The position numbers and the translations under genes are program-made. A stretch of DNA of 64,000 bases, from the NCBI RefSeq assembly GCF_000004075.3, contig NC_026657.2, positions 37,992,732 to 38,056,731 on the forward strand, read 5' to 3'. The notes beneath the pieces were generated by a model. That model saw only the letters and a program-made list of their open reading frames with translations. It was not told where the DNA came from and made no database searches. Within the stretch, counting starts at the first letter, position 1; every line of letters begins with the position of its first letter. This DNA comes from Cucumis sativus. Its lineage: Eukaryota; Streptophyta; Magnoliopsida; Cucurbitales; Cucurbitaceae. This document shows positions 1 to 12,360 of the stretch, one piece after another.

Positions 1-697
1 ATCCTAGACCTGAAAATCTTACCTCTTCAGCCTTTTGCTTTCTTTCTCAGCCGCACTTCGTCCTCTGCTCCTTACGCTATCTGATGCAGGCGCTTTACCT
101 GGCGCTGAAATGCCGACTGTGGAGCCGGAGTTGCCGCAGATCTGCGGAACTCTACTTATCTCCTCCTCATCACTCTCCGCTCCTATATCTGCAGTAAAGA
201 AATGAACAATATACATAACGTAATTCTCCAGCAAACGAACAAAATCAGGATGCAATTCCAGAAACTTATTATTAATAGTTATATATACGGATCTACGTCA
301 ACAACTTTACACAAGCTTGAACGAGGAAGGATAATCGCATAGAAGAAATCATCATATTGTTACGAAATTAGGTTAGGAGGATATGTTTCAATCGAATACA
401 GAGCCGCTTGCAATTTCTTCGTGGAAAAAGATAGTAAAAGGAACGATGATAAAATGAAACAATTATTTGATTTTGAAAAATAAATTCGTCTCCGATAAAT
501 CAAAAGAACAAGAAAAAAATCCTAACGACATCCGGCTGCACTACTTCACGTTCAATATTTCCGCTAGAGATCGTAAAGAAAACAAAAGAAATTCAAATCA
601 AACCTTCTTTAACATCAAGTTGAAAAGCGGAGCTAGACGATCTTTCACTACTCGAGCGCATACGACTGACGGTGGCGGCGGAGGCTCGTCCCTGCAT
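1..697 (-). CDS. HY5: HY5-type bZIP transcription factor, first two exons (partial)
   Basis: HY5 proteins promote photomorphogenesis in the nucleus and are degraded through COP1. I read exon 1 at 697-604 (ATG at 697, donor GT at 603) and exon 2 at 188-23 (acceptor CTGCAG, donor GTAAG at 22-18). They join in phase and give 86 residues. Residues 15-31 (Ser-rich, then FQLDVKE) match the HY5 N-terminus. Residues 36-46 (ESDEEEISRVP) are the acidic COP1-binding motif ending in the key Val-Pro pair. The tail KESKRLKR leads into the basic region, which together with the leucine zipper lies beyond the window edge. HYH, the paralog, is less likely because its N-terminus differs and because OCP3 follows directly, as at the Arabidopsis HY5 locus. 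The first residues (MQGRASAATVSRM) differ from the HY5 version I remember. Confidence 0.88.
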
Positions 698-3600
698 TAC
701 GCCGACGAATAATCAACACCGAAAAGATTGGTGTGAGAGAAAAAAAATTGGAAAGCGAAGCGCTGCATAAAAGGAAATGAAGGACTGAAAAAAAGAGCGG
801 GATATGTTTGGTGACAGTGCCTTTATATGAGAGGATGTTGCTTTTGGTTAAATCTGGCCGTTCAATTACTTTTTCAATCTGACGGTTGATAAGCGAACAA
901 CGTGGATGAAGATGAGCTATACAAAGTGAAATCAATCAAAGGTTGTAAAGATGATAGCGTGGAGTATGTTACAGCCGTATGATTAGATTTTGAGAGCACA
1001 CATCCATACATTGTTGAAAGAAAAGACTCGCATTCGATTTATATATCCAAACTTTGTCACTTATATCAATTTAAACTATCTGGTAAGTGCATATTTTGAT
1101 CAACATTTTAATAAGACGTTTGAATTATTATAGTTAGATTATAATAATTTGTGTTTAGAGTGTAGATTGTTTTAGTATTGATTATAATATAATTTGTTTA
1201 AGATGTAAACTAATATAAATTAAAAAATCATAGTAAACACGGAAGCAAATAAGAAAAAAAATTATGAATATCAAATAGTAAAAGTTGTAACAACGTATTT
1301 CTATCGCAAACTTAGGGTTTTGAAATATTGTTTATTTTACCTAAGTGAATTTTAAATAGTATCTGCTGTAGCACGTTGGTTATTATAATTTTCTCATATT
1401 GAACTTTGAATGGCACCTAAAGTGTGGTAAAAGTTGCAATTTAGTATTCAAACTATAATCCATTAATTATTACATTATATAAATTTACAACAATTTAGTA
1501 GTTCTTTTATCAAAATTAAATATAAACTTTTTGACTTATAATATATACACATCCAACTAGATTATCAATCTACATGTGTAGGTTTTTTAATTAAATTCTA
1601 CAAAAAAAATTTAAAATGGACTAAATCATTCTCAATTATAAAACTACATGGATTAAATTGTTACTTAGTGTTTACAAATTTTCAATTTTCAAGCATAATG
1701 AAATACATCAATCAATTAAAGTTCATAAACTAAATTGCTACTTCTATAAAACATATATAGCGATCAAGATGTCTTTTCGTACGTTGATATGTTGCTTTAC
1801 ATACTCACATCTTTGTCACTCATCTATTAAATAAATATACGACAAAAGGTAACAAAAATAGTCATTTGTTTCAACATTTTAAAAAATACATATAAAAAAA
1901 ACAGGTTAACCATGAAATCAATCTCGATCAATCCACAAAAATAACAATTTAATAAGCGTGTTTTTATAGTTGAACGTTGAAATTATTTAATTTAAAAAAC
2001 AAGTTATTTTAAAAAGAAAAAAATAATAAAATATCGACTAATCAATCAAAACACCAAATGTTTCCCTTAAACAATTTTTTCAAACGAAGTAACATACTCT
2101 TTTTATTTCAACAAACTTTTTTCCATAAACAACCAAATGAGCATTTAGTGGCCTAAAAAGTTGAACGTAGGACCATTTTTATTTAAGATTCACTAACTTT
2201 GTACTAAAAAAGGGTGTTTTATATTCATTGAATAATATAGGTTAACACACTCATCTATCTATTGTTTCTCTCATATATTAATTATTGGGTTGGTAGTATA
2301 ATTATTTGGATAGTCGCAAATTTAGCAATTAAATTCAAAACAGTATATAGCAATATTTTTAAAAATTTGTAAATATAGCACAATTTGTCAAATTTTATCA
2401 AAGATATAAGTTTATCACCGATAGACCATATTGCAAATATTGGTCTATTACTGATAGACGTGATAGACTATACGAAGTCTATCAGCGACACAAATCTATT
2501 AATGATAGTTTTGCTATATTTATAATTTTTTAAAATTTTTTATATTCTTAATTATTATTGTTGAAATTGTTATCAATTGCAATTTCCCAAAACTATATGG
2601 TGTTATCCATAAATTATGTTCCAATAATTTATTATCGTAGCTAATAATTAAAACATAAATTAAAATATTTACGAAACATAGTAAATTTTAGTAATAGTTA
2701 TTGATAAGACTTATATCAATCTCATAATTTAAAATTTCGATATATTTTATAAATATTTTTATCAATTTTACTGGTTATAATAATATTCTCACTATATATA
2801 TTTAAGCATCGTCGTATTATATATTTGACATCTTTTATCATTTTAGGAATCTTTTGACTATGAATGAAGGAAGGAATCCACATTTCTCTTTAATTGATAG
2901 ATATGAGATGCAAAAGGTTAAATTGTCACATCATTTAAAACGTTAGGTACAAACATAGCTCAACCAACCAAAAATTTAAAAGTTTGAATTTTCCACCCGT
3001 ATTAATGAGCTCAAATATATACACATATATTAACTCTAGTTTTTTTTAGTACATTTGAGTGTAGTTTTTATTAAATAAACGTGGTTTTAGAAACTAATGT
3101 CAAAAATAAGGTTGGATCAAAACTACCCTATTTTTTCCATAATTTTGTCCCAATTATATATTTTTATTTTTAAAAAAAGTTATTAAATTTTAATTCACTA
3201 CTTTATCATTTTCTTTTTATTTACTTTTTAAAAAACGATTTTTTAAGTACAATTTAAAGGTGAGGATTTAAACTTGAAATCTCTTGTTCTAATTCTCAAA
3301 TTTTGTTGACGATATATTTACTTACGAGAATTAATTATTTTCTTCTATAAAATATGAGACATTTTTAAAAATAACAAAACAAAATAAAATATTTACTGAT
3401 AAACTATCGATGACAGAATTTGCTATCGGTTATAAATATTTTATAAAATTTGTTATTTTTTAAAATTCTTCCTAAAAAATTATAATTTTTTCTACATTTT
3501 TTTTATTACAAGCAGTAAAAGTAAAAGTAAAAGCGAAAGTCTCTAATGTCAGTTGTTGGTACAATTATTATATTCTTAGATGTATGGAATTTACAATTTT

Positions 3601-4363
3601 TTCAATAAATGATTACCAAATCTAAAAGAATCCCCACACTTTTTCAATTGGAAAAAGAGTAAGACTACCAAAGGTAACTTGTAAGCCTATTGTAAAAGCT
3701 TTGTTAGTTGCTTTCGACTCATAAATTTTAAATTCATACCATATCAAAAAATTATGGTAAATGATAAAATTAATAAAAATATGATAAAATTTTAGATCCT
3801 ACGTACATTGATAAACAATAATATAACTCTATCAGTGAGTATCAATATCTATCCTTTGTAGAATACAAAATTGTTATATTTTGTAAATATTTTGGTTCAT
3901 TTTGCCGTATTAGAAAATGACACAATACATATGTATATGTATATAAAAGTTTGTTTTATGTCCCATAATTCCTCTTCATAATGCTGGGATGGAATAACAT
4001 AACAAGTACTACTTAGTAGAATAACAAAAATATGCTCCTTGTCATTAGTAATGAAAGTGAAACTATCTATAGAAATCATTCTACAAAATTCTCGGCTCAT
4101 ATTATCAGCTACCCAAAAACAATATTCGATGTGACTATCTTGCATTCGGCATTCGAACTTTTTTCAGGTTCATGCTAGGCATCCAAACCAAACCCAATCT
4201 TCTACACAAACACTGCCAATGAAAGAATGAAATCTATAGTACATTTATTTTCTATTGCTCTTCTTGTTGAGTAATGGAAAAACACAACTAAAGTAGTTTA
4301 TTCGAAAGGAGAGATAAAGCAATAAAAAAACTAACCGTTGAGGCATTTGGTAGATGAAGAAGA
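698..4363. other. Intergenic: HY5 leader and promoter, then AT-rich DNA with MITE-like copies
   Basis: Roughly 698-950 is probably the HY5 leader and proximal promoter; an ACGT core lies near 900. From about 950 the DNA is AT-rich with no supported gene. It holds a degenerate copy of a GTGTTTGGG-type element (about 1150-1430), a foldback element (2340-2552) and fragments of the same family at about 3360-3480 and 3750-3900. The short open stretch at 3897-4145 on the minus strand has no recognisable content. The right end, below 4364, probably includes the OCP3 3' untranslated region. Confidence 0.6.
2340..2552. repeat. Foldback MITE-like element (family 1)
   Basis: The two ends form an imperfect inverted repeat of about 40 bases: AGTATATAGCAATATTTTTA with ATATAGCA at the left, and TGCTATATTTATAATTTTTT at the right. 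The centre holds several CTATCA/TGATAG palindromes. Related copies lie at 16935-17530 and 22150-22420. No coding capacity is present. The family identity is inferred from structure only. Confidence 0.55.
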
Positions 4364-7300
4364 TCAAGCAGATTGAGGAGAAGACCGATCAAAAGGTAGG
4401 CGTGGATCAGGAACTCCATCTTCAACTCGCTTATCTTCAAACCATTTCACTATTCTTTTGCGAGGCAGATTTGTCACTTGGACGATGCTACTAATCATTG
4501 CGTTCTGTATTTGTTGTGCAAAGAAGAAAAAAGTTAGACAATGGTAAAATAACATGTCACTTGATGACATACGTAGAGCTTGGTCAACGACCATCTTGAA
4601 GCTCGATAATTTAATCCTCTCCATCCCACCCCAATCCTACAATTGTTCCGTTAAGAAATAATATGCTATAGAATTTGAAGTTTTCAATACTGCTAAATTC
4701 TACCCTCATAACCTAGGGTTTTCTGAGTTTATGAGGTTTTTGAAGCAAAGTGAAGAATACGAAAGAAGCCACAAGTTTAAGTAAGGCAGTAAATATTCAC
4801 GAGCACACACAAAAAGAAAGAAGAATAAGTTTAATGAGAAGGCAAATGATCTTCAAGCTAAGGCTGGGCTGAGGCATGTCCCTAGGATTCGATCGGTGTT
4901 CATTACCACAATCTTCAACTTAGAAGATTTGGTATTCCTAATAAAGAGCTCTAAAAACAGTTTTTTAAGAAATCAATCCAAACCAACCCTTAGAGAGTTG
5001 AGATAAATGATTCCATTCATCCACACAGATGCACATACATATCCAAGATACAAATGTAAACCATTGGTTGATCTCCTATGTGTCCTAACAACATTAATGA
5101 TATCCTTGCCTCCCTACTGGTGGGTCGTTCTAAATATATATTTGGTTGGCCATTACACGTGCATTATTTGAACTCTGGTTTTTTATTTTTTTTGAATTCT
5201 TTGGAGTAAGTGCAATGGTCATCTCGAGTCTTTCTCATCCTTCCATTGCTTAATGGATTTTATTTTGTTTACCGTAAAAATAAGCCATTTGCTCATTTGT
5301 ACCTTGTTTCCAAATGGAAATCTGTGTTTTGATCACCTACGAGTGCGGGGTTTCCCCTATTTCATTTACCAATGAAATGTTTCTTATGCCAAATTGAGCA
5401 TAGCTATTGGAGTTTGTGGTTTGCATCCCCTACACCCAAATGCACTAAACTGGCACAGGAATTCATCAGATACTCAAAATGTAAAGATTTTATCTTCTTT
5501 TGAAGCACAGCTAATGGAGAAAACTATACTAAACTTACAGTTGGCCGCTTTGTTCTTCTATAAACTCTTTCAAGAGTTTCAATCTGAACCTTCTTCAGTC
5601 TCTTTTGAGCAGCCCAGCTCTGTTGCATGACATGAACAGGCACCTTCGTCACTTCCTCCTCTTTTGCAGTGTCTACTACTAGGGGTTCTTCATCAGTAGT
5701 TTGTAAGGTTTTAGTTTCTATAATTGATGGTTTAGGAGTGTCTGGAAGACTAGCACTCAACATCAGAAGATTGGGTGGTGGTTCGCGAAGCAACTCGAGA
5801 ACGACGGTCCTGTCGAGACAAAGTTCAGCAGCAAGACTCTTGATCTGCAAAGAAAAGGATGCATTAGCCTTCAGCAAGATAAACTTGCAAAGTAAACACT
5901 GCATTAGCATTTAGGAAGACTCTTCTTCAGTAAAGTCAACAACAAATTGAGAAAGTACATAGGGTTTTTTTTATATGGATGACCTTAAAAGTTAGGTGGA
6001 AACAAAATCTGACTGGTTTCTCAATATAAGTTTTTCTGGCATCGGTGAACGTATTTTATTTTTGGGCTCACTCCCTTTTCCCTCTCGCTCTCATTCTCAC
6101 TCTCTCTCCGATCCTATGTTGCCTCCTGTTGCTCTCACTCTCTATTTGACCATTTTGTTCTTGCTCTCGCTCCTCATGTTCCCTCACTCTTAGCTCCCTA
6201 TTTAAAGAGGTTTTATAGTATAAAATCTCATTTGGTATCTATTTGTAAGAGTATTGATATAATATTAAATCTACCTTCACTCACCAAAGTTTTTGGGTTG
6301 TGATTTAAAATGGTATCATAGTCTATGAAGTCCATGCCAACATTTGATCCAAAAAGAAAAATTTGGATCCAACCTTATGAATCATGAACCCAGTGAGGCA
6401 TATCTTGAAGGCCATGTTGAATAGCCCACGTTGATAAAATAGAGAGACGACACACAATCTTATTTAAGATCGATGAGTCTCCGAAAATGAAATTATAGTG
6501 ATTTCGTACTTTGATACCATGTATCTAATATCAGTCAGGATATTCAAATTTCGGGTCTTTCCAAACGGAACTGATTCAAGAAGATTTTGTGCTTTCTAGT
6601 TCCCAAATCAAACGGCAACAAAAACCACAGGTTACTGATATTGCATAAAAAGTTCAATGTTTGAAAAACTCACGCTCGTTTTACGGCGGCCTTTCTTCAA
6701 AGCCAAGGCTAGTCGTCGAAGTTGCCAGTTCTTTAGTTTTACAGGCATTTCCTCTTCTTCATCATCTTCATCGTCGCCGTCGTCGTCATCTTCTTCTTCT
6801 TCTTCTTCTTCTTCTTCTTCTTCTGCTTCTTCTTCTTCTTCATCAACATCGATGCCAAGAGCTAACCCTAGCTCGCGCTCAAGTCTGGCAAGGTCCTCTT
6901 CGCTAAATTCATCGTCTTCACCCTCATCCAAGGAAGACGCGTCATTCTTGAGATCTTCTTCCAGTTGACTAAACAACAACTCAAGAGCATCCTCCTCTAC
7001 ATCCTCCTCCTCGTCCCTAGCTTCTTTCGGAATCAAATTTCTCTGCAAAAAAAAAAAAAAAAAAGTAGAATAACAAAATTTGAAGTTTCAGATAAGCTTA
7101 ATTACACGCTCATGCCAACGCAACAGAAACAATAAAAGATTAAGTAAAATAAGATCACCACACTATCTAGAACTCTACCTTCTTTTTCTTCGAAGATGAT
7201 GAAGACGAGCTGACAGATGAATTTTGGTTCCGACGGCGAGCAAATGTGAGCGACAGAGTGCGACAAACCGGAGGACGATGCAGAAGAGTAAAATTGGATG

Positions 7301-7397
7301 GAAAAGGCCGGCGTCGAAAGAAGAATCTACCTCGGTCAGAAATCGACGGCGAACCTGGAAGTGCTTCCGGTGCCGTCGCCGGTGCCGAAAGAAACAT
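4364..7397 (-). CDS. OCP3: OCP3-type homeodomain transcription factor
   Basis: OCP3 (OVEREXPRESSOR OF CATIONIC PEROXIDASE 3) is a plant homeodomain protein that modulates defence to necrotrophs, ABA/JA signalling and drought response; a plastid role has also been reported. Exons: 7397-7179, 7042-6674, 5844-5539 and 4504-4364, all phase 0, giving 344 residues against about 354 in Arabidopsis. I chose ATG 7397; the frame is open further upstream but only through a GTG codon. Order: Ser/Arg-rich plastid-targeting-like N-terminus; EALELLFSQLEEDLKND-like acidic segment; a Glu/Asp run of about 30 residues encoded by a GAA/GAG repeat; the family signature KLKNWQLRRLALALKKGRRK; AAELCLDRTVVLELLREPPP; VHVMQQSWAAQKR; and a C-terminal homeodomain split between exons 3 and 4, with recognition helix residues KWFEDKR at 318-324. 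It follows HY5 on the same strand, as in Arabidopsis. Confidence 0.95.
6788..6840 (-). repeat. GAA/GAG trinucleotide repeat coding for an acidic run in OCP3
   Basis: On the plus strand this is a near-perfect TTC/TCT run inside OCP3 exon 2. It encodes most of the Glu-rich stretch of the protein. Trinucleotide runs of this kind usually vary in length between accessions without breaking frame. The plus-strand poly-Ser and poly-Leu open frames here are antisense by-products. Confidence 0.85.
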
Positions 7398-8524
7398 CGG
7401 TTGATTTATGTAGACAGACACTTTGTTCGATCAATATCAAGCGGCAAGATGATAAACCTTCCTGTTCCCTCCAAAACGACGCAGTTTACTTGCACGTGCG
7501 GAAAGTTTAATTTATTTCTACTCAATTTTGTTTTTTAAATGACCATTTTCGTCACTTTTTTCATTGTATTTTTATATGAATTATAAATATTTTTACCAAA
7601 ATTTTGACAATTTTTTTAATAATTTAGAGCGAAAATGCAAAGGATGATAAATGGGACGATAATTTTTTTTTTCTAGTCAGATTTATTTAAAATATAAGAT
7701 TTAAAATTAAAGAAGTACTGGATCAAAATTGAACAAGTCTTAAACACCAATCGATTCGTGTAAATTACCGAGTGGTGTATTAAAAAAAATTGTTTAACTT
7801 TCCTTATATTTCAATAAAAAATATTACAAAAAAAGAATAATGATAAGAAGTGAGTGTGGAGGAATCGAAAGCTACGTTCATTATTAAGTTAACTAATAAT
7901 ATTGATATTATATCATTTATATATGTATATATATATATATAACGGGTATAAAGTTGAAAGAGACTCAAACCCTAAACATATAATAAATTCATTGGTGGGT
8001 ATATTTATTTTGCATCAAAAGAAAACTCAACTATTTATATTTTTGTGAACACATTTATTTAACACGTATTACACGGCTTAATCGACTAGTTAAAAGTATT
8101 ATAATTTTTATTTTTTCCCATTAGTTAGTATCATTTCTACATCAAATTACTGTGTTGATCCATAAATATATCATTTGAATATTTTTTTATTTTTTAATTA
8201 ATTTTTCATCAAATTTGGTTAAATAATAATTATAATAACTTTCATCCCATGAAAGACTCATCAATGGGATAAGGGTAGAGACTAATTATGAGATTTATTC
8301 AACATAAGATTACTAATTAAATTAGAAGATGATATATTAACCAAACGTTACTTTTCAATAAGCGATTATATATATATATAATATATAGATATTTAAAAAA
8401 ATCTCCACTCTAAACATTACTAAAAACATAAAAATAGATTATAAATTAATAAGAGAGTTTATTTATTAATTTTGTTGAGCAAAAACTAAAGCCTATAGGA
8501 AACATAATGAAGAAAGATGTTTGG
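7398..8524. other. Intergenic: OCP3 leader/promoter and 3' side of the next gene
   Basis: The first 100-150 bases contain the OCP3 leader and a G-box. The rest is AT-rich, with a short TATATA run near 7920 and another near 8370. I see no gene or recognisable transposon. Confidence 0.6.
7493..7498. promoter_or_regulatory. G-box (CACGTG) upstream of OCP3
   Basis: A perfect CACGTG in the context TGCACGTGCG, about 95 bases upstream of the OCP3 start codon. G-boxes are bound by bZIP (including HY5-type) and bHLH factors. Function here is inferred only from position. Confidence 0.45.
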
Positions 8525-10330
8525 TTATAATTTGATTTCATGTAATAAATAAGCATTTCCTTTATAACTAAGCTGCCTAACCTCAGTCCCAACACAGAAT
8601 AAATGGCCTTCCAATCCCAATTCTCCCTTCATTCCAGCTGTTTCCCAAACAAGTTTAAAAATCCCCATTGCTCTATCAAGCTGCCTCACCCCATTCCATA
8701 CAATTTTCTCTTCATCACAGCTCAAAACCCTCCCCATGAACAACAAAAACTTGTCATTCCCATCACCCTTCAACAACCCACCACAAAAATCCACTTCAAT
8801 ATCCCTAAAATGCCCAAAAAGATAGTATAGTAAAAGGGTGAACAAGCACCTGGATGAGTGCCCCAATGTCTTTGAAAGCTTCTTTTGCACCAAGCTTTCT
8901 TGAAGTTTGGCTTCCCTAAATCCAATGCTTCTATCACTCCACACATCTTTGATTTGGGAAAGCCCTTCTTTCATAACCTCGAGCTTTGTTACATAATGGA
9001 CCAAACTCTTCTCGTCTTTCAGATAGCCGATCAGATCGTTGAACATCTCGAGCATGTCTTCCCATCTTGGCGGTGGAGATGACTTGACTACCGTTCGTGA
9101 TGGCGCTGGTCGAATCCATGAAGAGAAGTGAACATTTGAATTGGTGGCAGTATCCAAAAACTTTAGGCAACTTGAAACTATCTGAAGCGACATTTTGATC
9201 CCTTTGTCGGTTGAGCGATGAGATAATGGAAGCAACTCCAAATTTAACTCTTTCAGTATTTGATCCAATGCACCAGTCCAAATGTGATGCTGTGTAACCT
9301 GTTTAAACATCAAACATCAAACATATACTAATATAACATTTGGGTTTCATAGTGACTTATCCCAATGTTAACAAAAACAAAACACGACTTGGCCTAAAGG
9401 TGTTTGGAGATTTTGAGCCCAAGGATTCAAATTTCATAGCAACCAGCTCACCTAAGATAAAATTATAAGATCACCAATGCACCAAAAAAAACCTAAGTTA
9501 ATGGGTGATGGTAAATTTCTTAATATATCAATACTTTAAGGTTTTCCTTCACTTTGAAATATGTGAAAGATCTAACAAGTACAAATTAATATTACTTGGA
9601 GTGGAAATAACATTCTAAGAAAGATCTAACAAGTACAAATTAATATTACTTGGAGTGGAAATAACATTCTAAGAGTTTGAACACATGAACTCTTCTTAAT
9701 CTTAATATTAAATCACGGATGAATCTAAAATTTTAAGATAAGCTAATGGATGAAGGTAAGTTTAATGATATATCACTGCTTTAAAACACCGCCAATTTTC
9801 TTTTGGACAATTCTATATGGTCTAACCTGTGGGCATATGGTGTGGCGCACCAGTTTCCTTTGCTGGACTGTGACCCCGAGGATGTTGCACACCTTGGTGA
9901 GTGAATCAACAACCATAGCCTCTCGTTCACTTGAATTTCTGAACCATGCGTGAGGCTGACAATTTATAGAACTCGATCCAGCTATCTCTGTTATTCTCCT
10001 CTGAGCAGATGGAGAACCAATCAAGATTCTTACAAGGGACTTGAAAGTGCGCATTTCCTGTTCAATACGCTCATCGCTAATGGTCGAATCATCACTAGCA
10101 TTCACAACTCGTCCATCCATCAAATCCACATTCCTCAACTTACAGCTCAATTTCTTTATCTTCCCAAAAGCCTTCTCGTACCATTCAGACGGTAACACCT
10201 CTTGAACGGCGGAGGAGTCCTCTGCGGAATGATACAGCATAGAATTTGATTGTGAAGCCCCACATCTTGTGTTAGTGAGATGCTTTAAGCGAGAGATGAA
10301 AAACAGCCTCTGCAACTGATTATAAATCAT
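8525..10330 (-). CDS. Conserved plant protein of unknown function (two exons)
   Basis: Two long open exons join cleanly: 10330-9827 (donor CAG/GTTAGA) and 9298-8525 (acceptor AAACAG), phase 0, giving 425 residues from ATG 10330. A later in-frame ATG at 10240 (MLYHSAED) is an alternative start, because an acceptor-like TTGCAG lies just after the first ATG and a leader intron may end there. The protein is mostly helical, polar and without membrane segments or a signal peptide. Distinct blocks include SEWYEKAFGKIKKL, DERIEQEMRTFKSLVRILIG, QQRKLVRHTICPQVTQHHIW, LGHSSRCLFTLLLYYLFG and IFKLVWETAGMKG. I recall similar uncharacterised proteins in other dicots but no function. The intron holds a perfect 54-base tandem duplication. 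A same-frame open stretch at 10549-10361 just upstream, ending in stops, may be an upstream ORF. Confidence 0.75.
9565..9672. repeat. Perfect 54-bp tandem duplication in an intron
   Basis: The unit starting GAAAGATCTAACAAGTAC occupies 9565-9618 and is repeated without visible change at 9619-9672. It lies in the single intron of the unknown gene. The identity of the copies suggests a recent event, or an assembly artefact. Confidence 0.9.
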
Positions 10331-12360
10331 GACTCGAAAGTCACTTCATAAATTTACTCCCTAGTGGAAATCTGAGCAATGGGTTTGCATATTCTCCGGC
10401 GATAGTAAGTTTGCCATAGCCTGGAACTTGATTGCAGCATTTTGTCGAACAGTTGGTGGGTGCACCCTTAGAGAAACAAAAATGGAGAATTTGGGTTGTT
10501 GAAATCCTTGTGCAAGTAAATTGAAACAGAAGAACTCCACGATTGGCAACTGGAATTACAAGATTGATGAGAGAAATGAAGCGAAGAACTGAGAATATTA
10601 GCACTCACACCAAAATCTCCAGCTGAAGTAAACAAATACTTCTGTTTTTCTCGCCTCTCTTTTCAAACACAATTTTGGTCCTATTAATATTTTTCTAATT
10701 TAAAATTACATTTGATTCCTACTTTTAAAATAAAACTAAAAAAAAAATAGAAAGAAATACCTAAATTTAATACCAAATTTCACAAATATAATTCATTTTC
10801 TCGATTAGGATTCCCTAATAATTATAATCTTTATTAATTATATAAGATTTTCGAAACTAAATTCAAATGGTTTCTTTAATTACATTATATTTAATTTATT
10901 ATAGAAATTAAATAAAAATAGTTGATAAATTCTATATAAAATGAATACTATTCTAATATGTAATAGTTTAATAATTCAATATAACTATATTTCATTATTT
11001 TCATCACCACATATTGTGAAATTTATTTCGGTGCCGGCGACGACTTCATTTTCTTCCTCCTTCAATTTCGATATTTTCTTCCATCAATTTCGATATATAA
11101 TGCATATATCACCATACCAATACATAAAGAAAATTTGTACTTTTTAAAAAAGTTTCTGAAACGTAACCTACATTCCTATTTCTCTCCTTGTCGGTCCACC
11201 TTACAAATTAATATAAAAATCTTTTATTCATAAAATATAAATAAGTGAAATGAAATATATGAAAAACAATGTAAAACTAAAGAAAGAAGGGACAAAGAGA
11301 GATCAGGAGAAGATTTTTTCGAACACAATCACCCAAATAAAAATAATTAGGAATTTTTATTACAATATTTAATAAATACAAATATTAATCATGATTCACT
11401 TTTTTTTAATTTTTTCTCTTTTTATATATTATTAATAATAAAGATAGATAAATTGATCTTTAGCTTTTATATTCGTGTAAAATATTAATCAATATAGGAC
11501 ATTTCTGAAAATTTGTAAAATTTTAAATTTGTTATATGATGTACCATTTTAGGGTAGGTTAGTTAAAGACCCAACAAAAAATAGAATAATAAAGTTCATA
11601 TCAATACATTTTCTAAATTCAAACTTAAAAACCGACAACCCTATAATTGGTTCTACATGGTCATAATTTTGATAGATAAAAATTAAAAGAGGGAGAAAAA
11701 GAAAAACCTCTATACAACTTTCGAACGAAAAGGAAAGAAGCAAGAAACAACCCCATAGAAGTAAATGGTGAGGAAAAGGAACAAAGGAAAAGATAAAACA
11801 TATCTATAAATTCACTCACCCATTAAGTCAACAAAAGATCAATTGCAAATATTTTGATGAAAGAGGGAGTATTTTTCAGTTAATTTTAAGATCTAAGAAT
11901 GGACTAAAATGGGACAAGTTACATTATCTAATTTAAAATTGAATAAATTTACAAATATATAGTATGAATTGTTTTCCAATATAGCAAAATGCTATCAATT
12001 ATTTTTCATTCGAAACCAAGACACTTAATAATTTGGTTGGTTTAAGTGTGTTTAAGTATTCACCCGAACCACTAATTATCACGTGATAAAAAAAAAATCT
12101 TAAAAGATATAAACAAGAGGATATTTCATGTTTCAAAATCCTTTCTCGACCACATCTCCCTCTGAATAATTTGCAAAATGTAAACTACATTTCAACAAAT
12201 TTATGGTGAACATTTTTAGGAGTCAAATGTGGACAATCCACTAGTAATCAAAAACCAAAATTTTGCCATTCCCGTAAAATGATATCTGTTCTCCAAGAGG
12301 AATGCATATTATTGCGATTAAGTTAGCAAACATCAACTTAGAGAGAGACCATAATTAACT
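10331..12360. other. Intergenic: AT-rich, no supported gene
   Basis: The left part (to about 10680) is probably the leader of the unknown gene, with a donor-like GTGAGT near 10605. The rest is AT-rich with only short open stretches. A CACGTG occurs at 12080-12085. The right end is the 3' side of the armadillo gene. Confidence 0.55.

Noticed and set aside
6657-6968. Plus-strand open frame rich in Ser, and an overlapping Leu-rich frame
   Set aside because: They are antisense translations of the GAA/GAG run in OCP3 exon 2, which is clearly coding on the minus strand.
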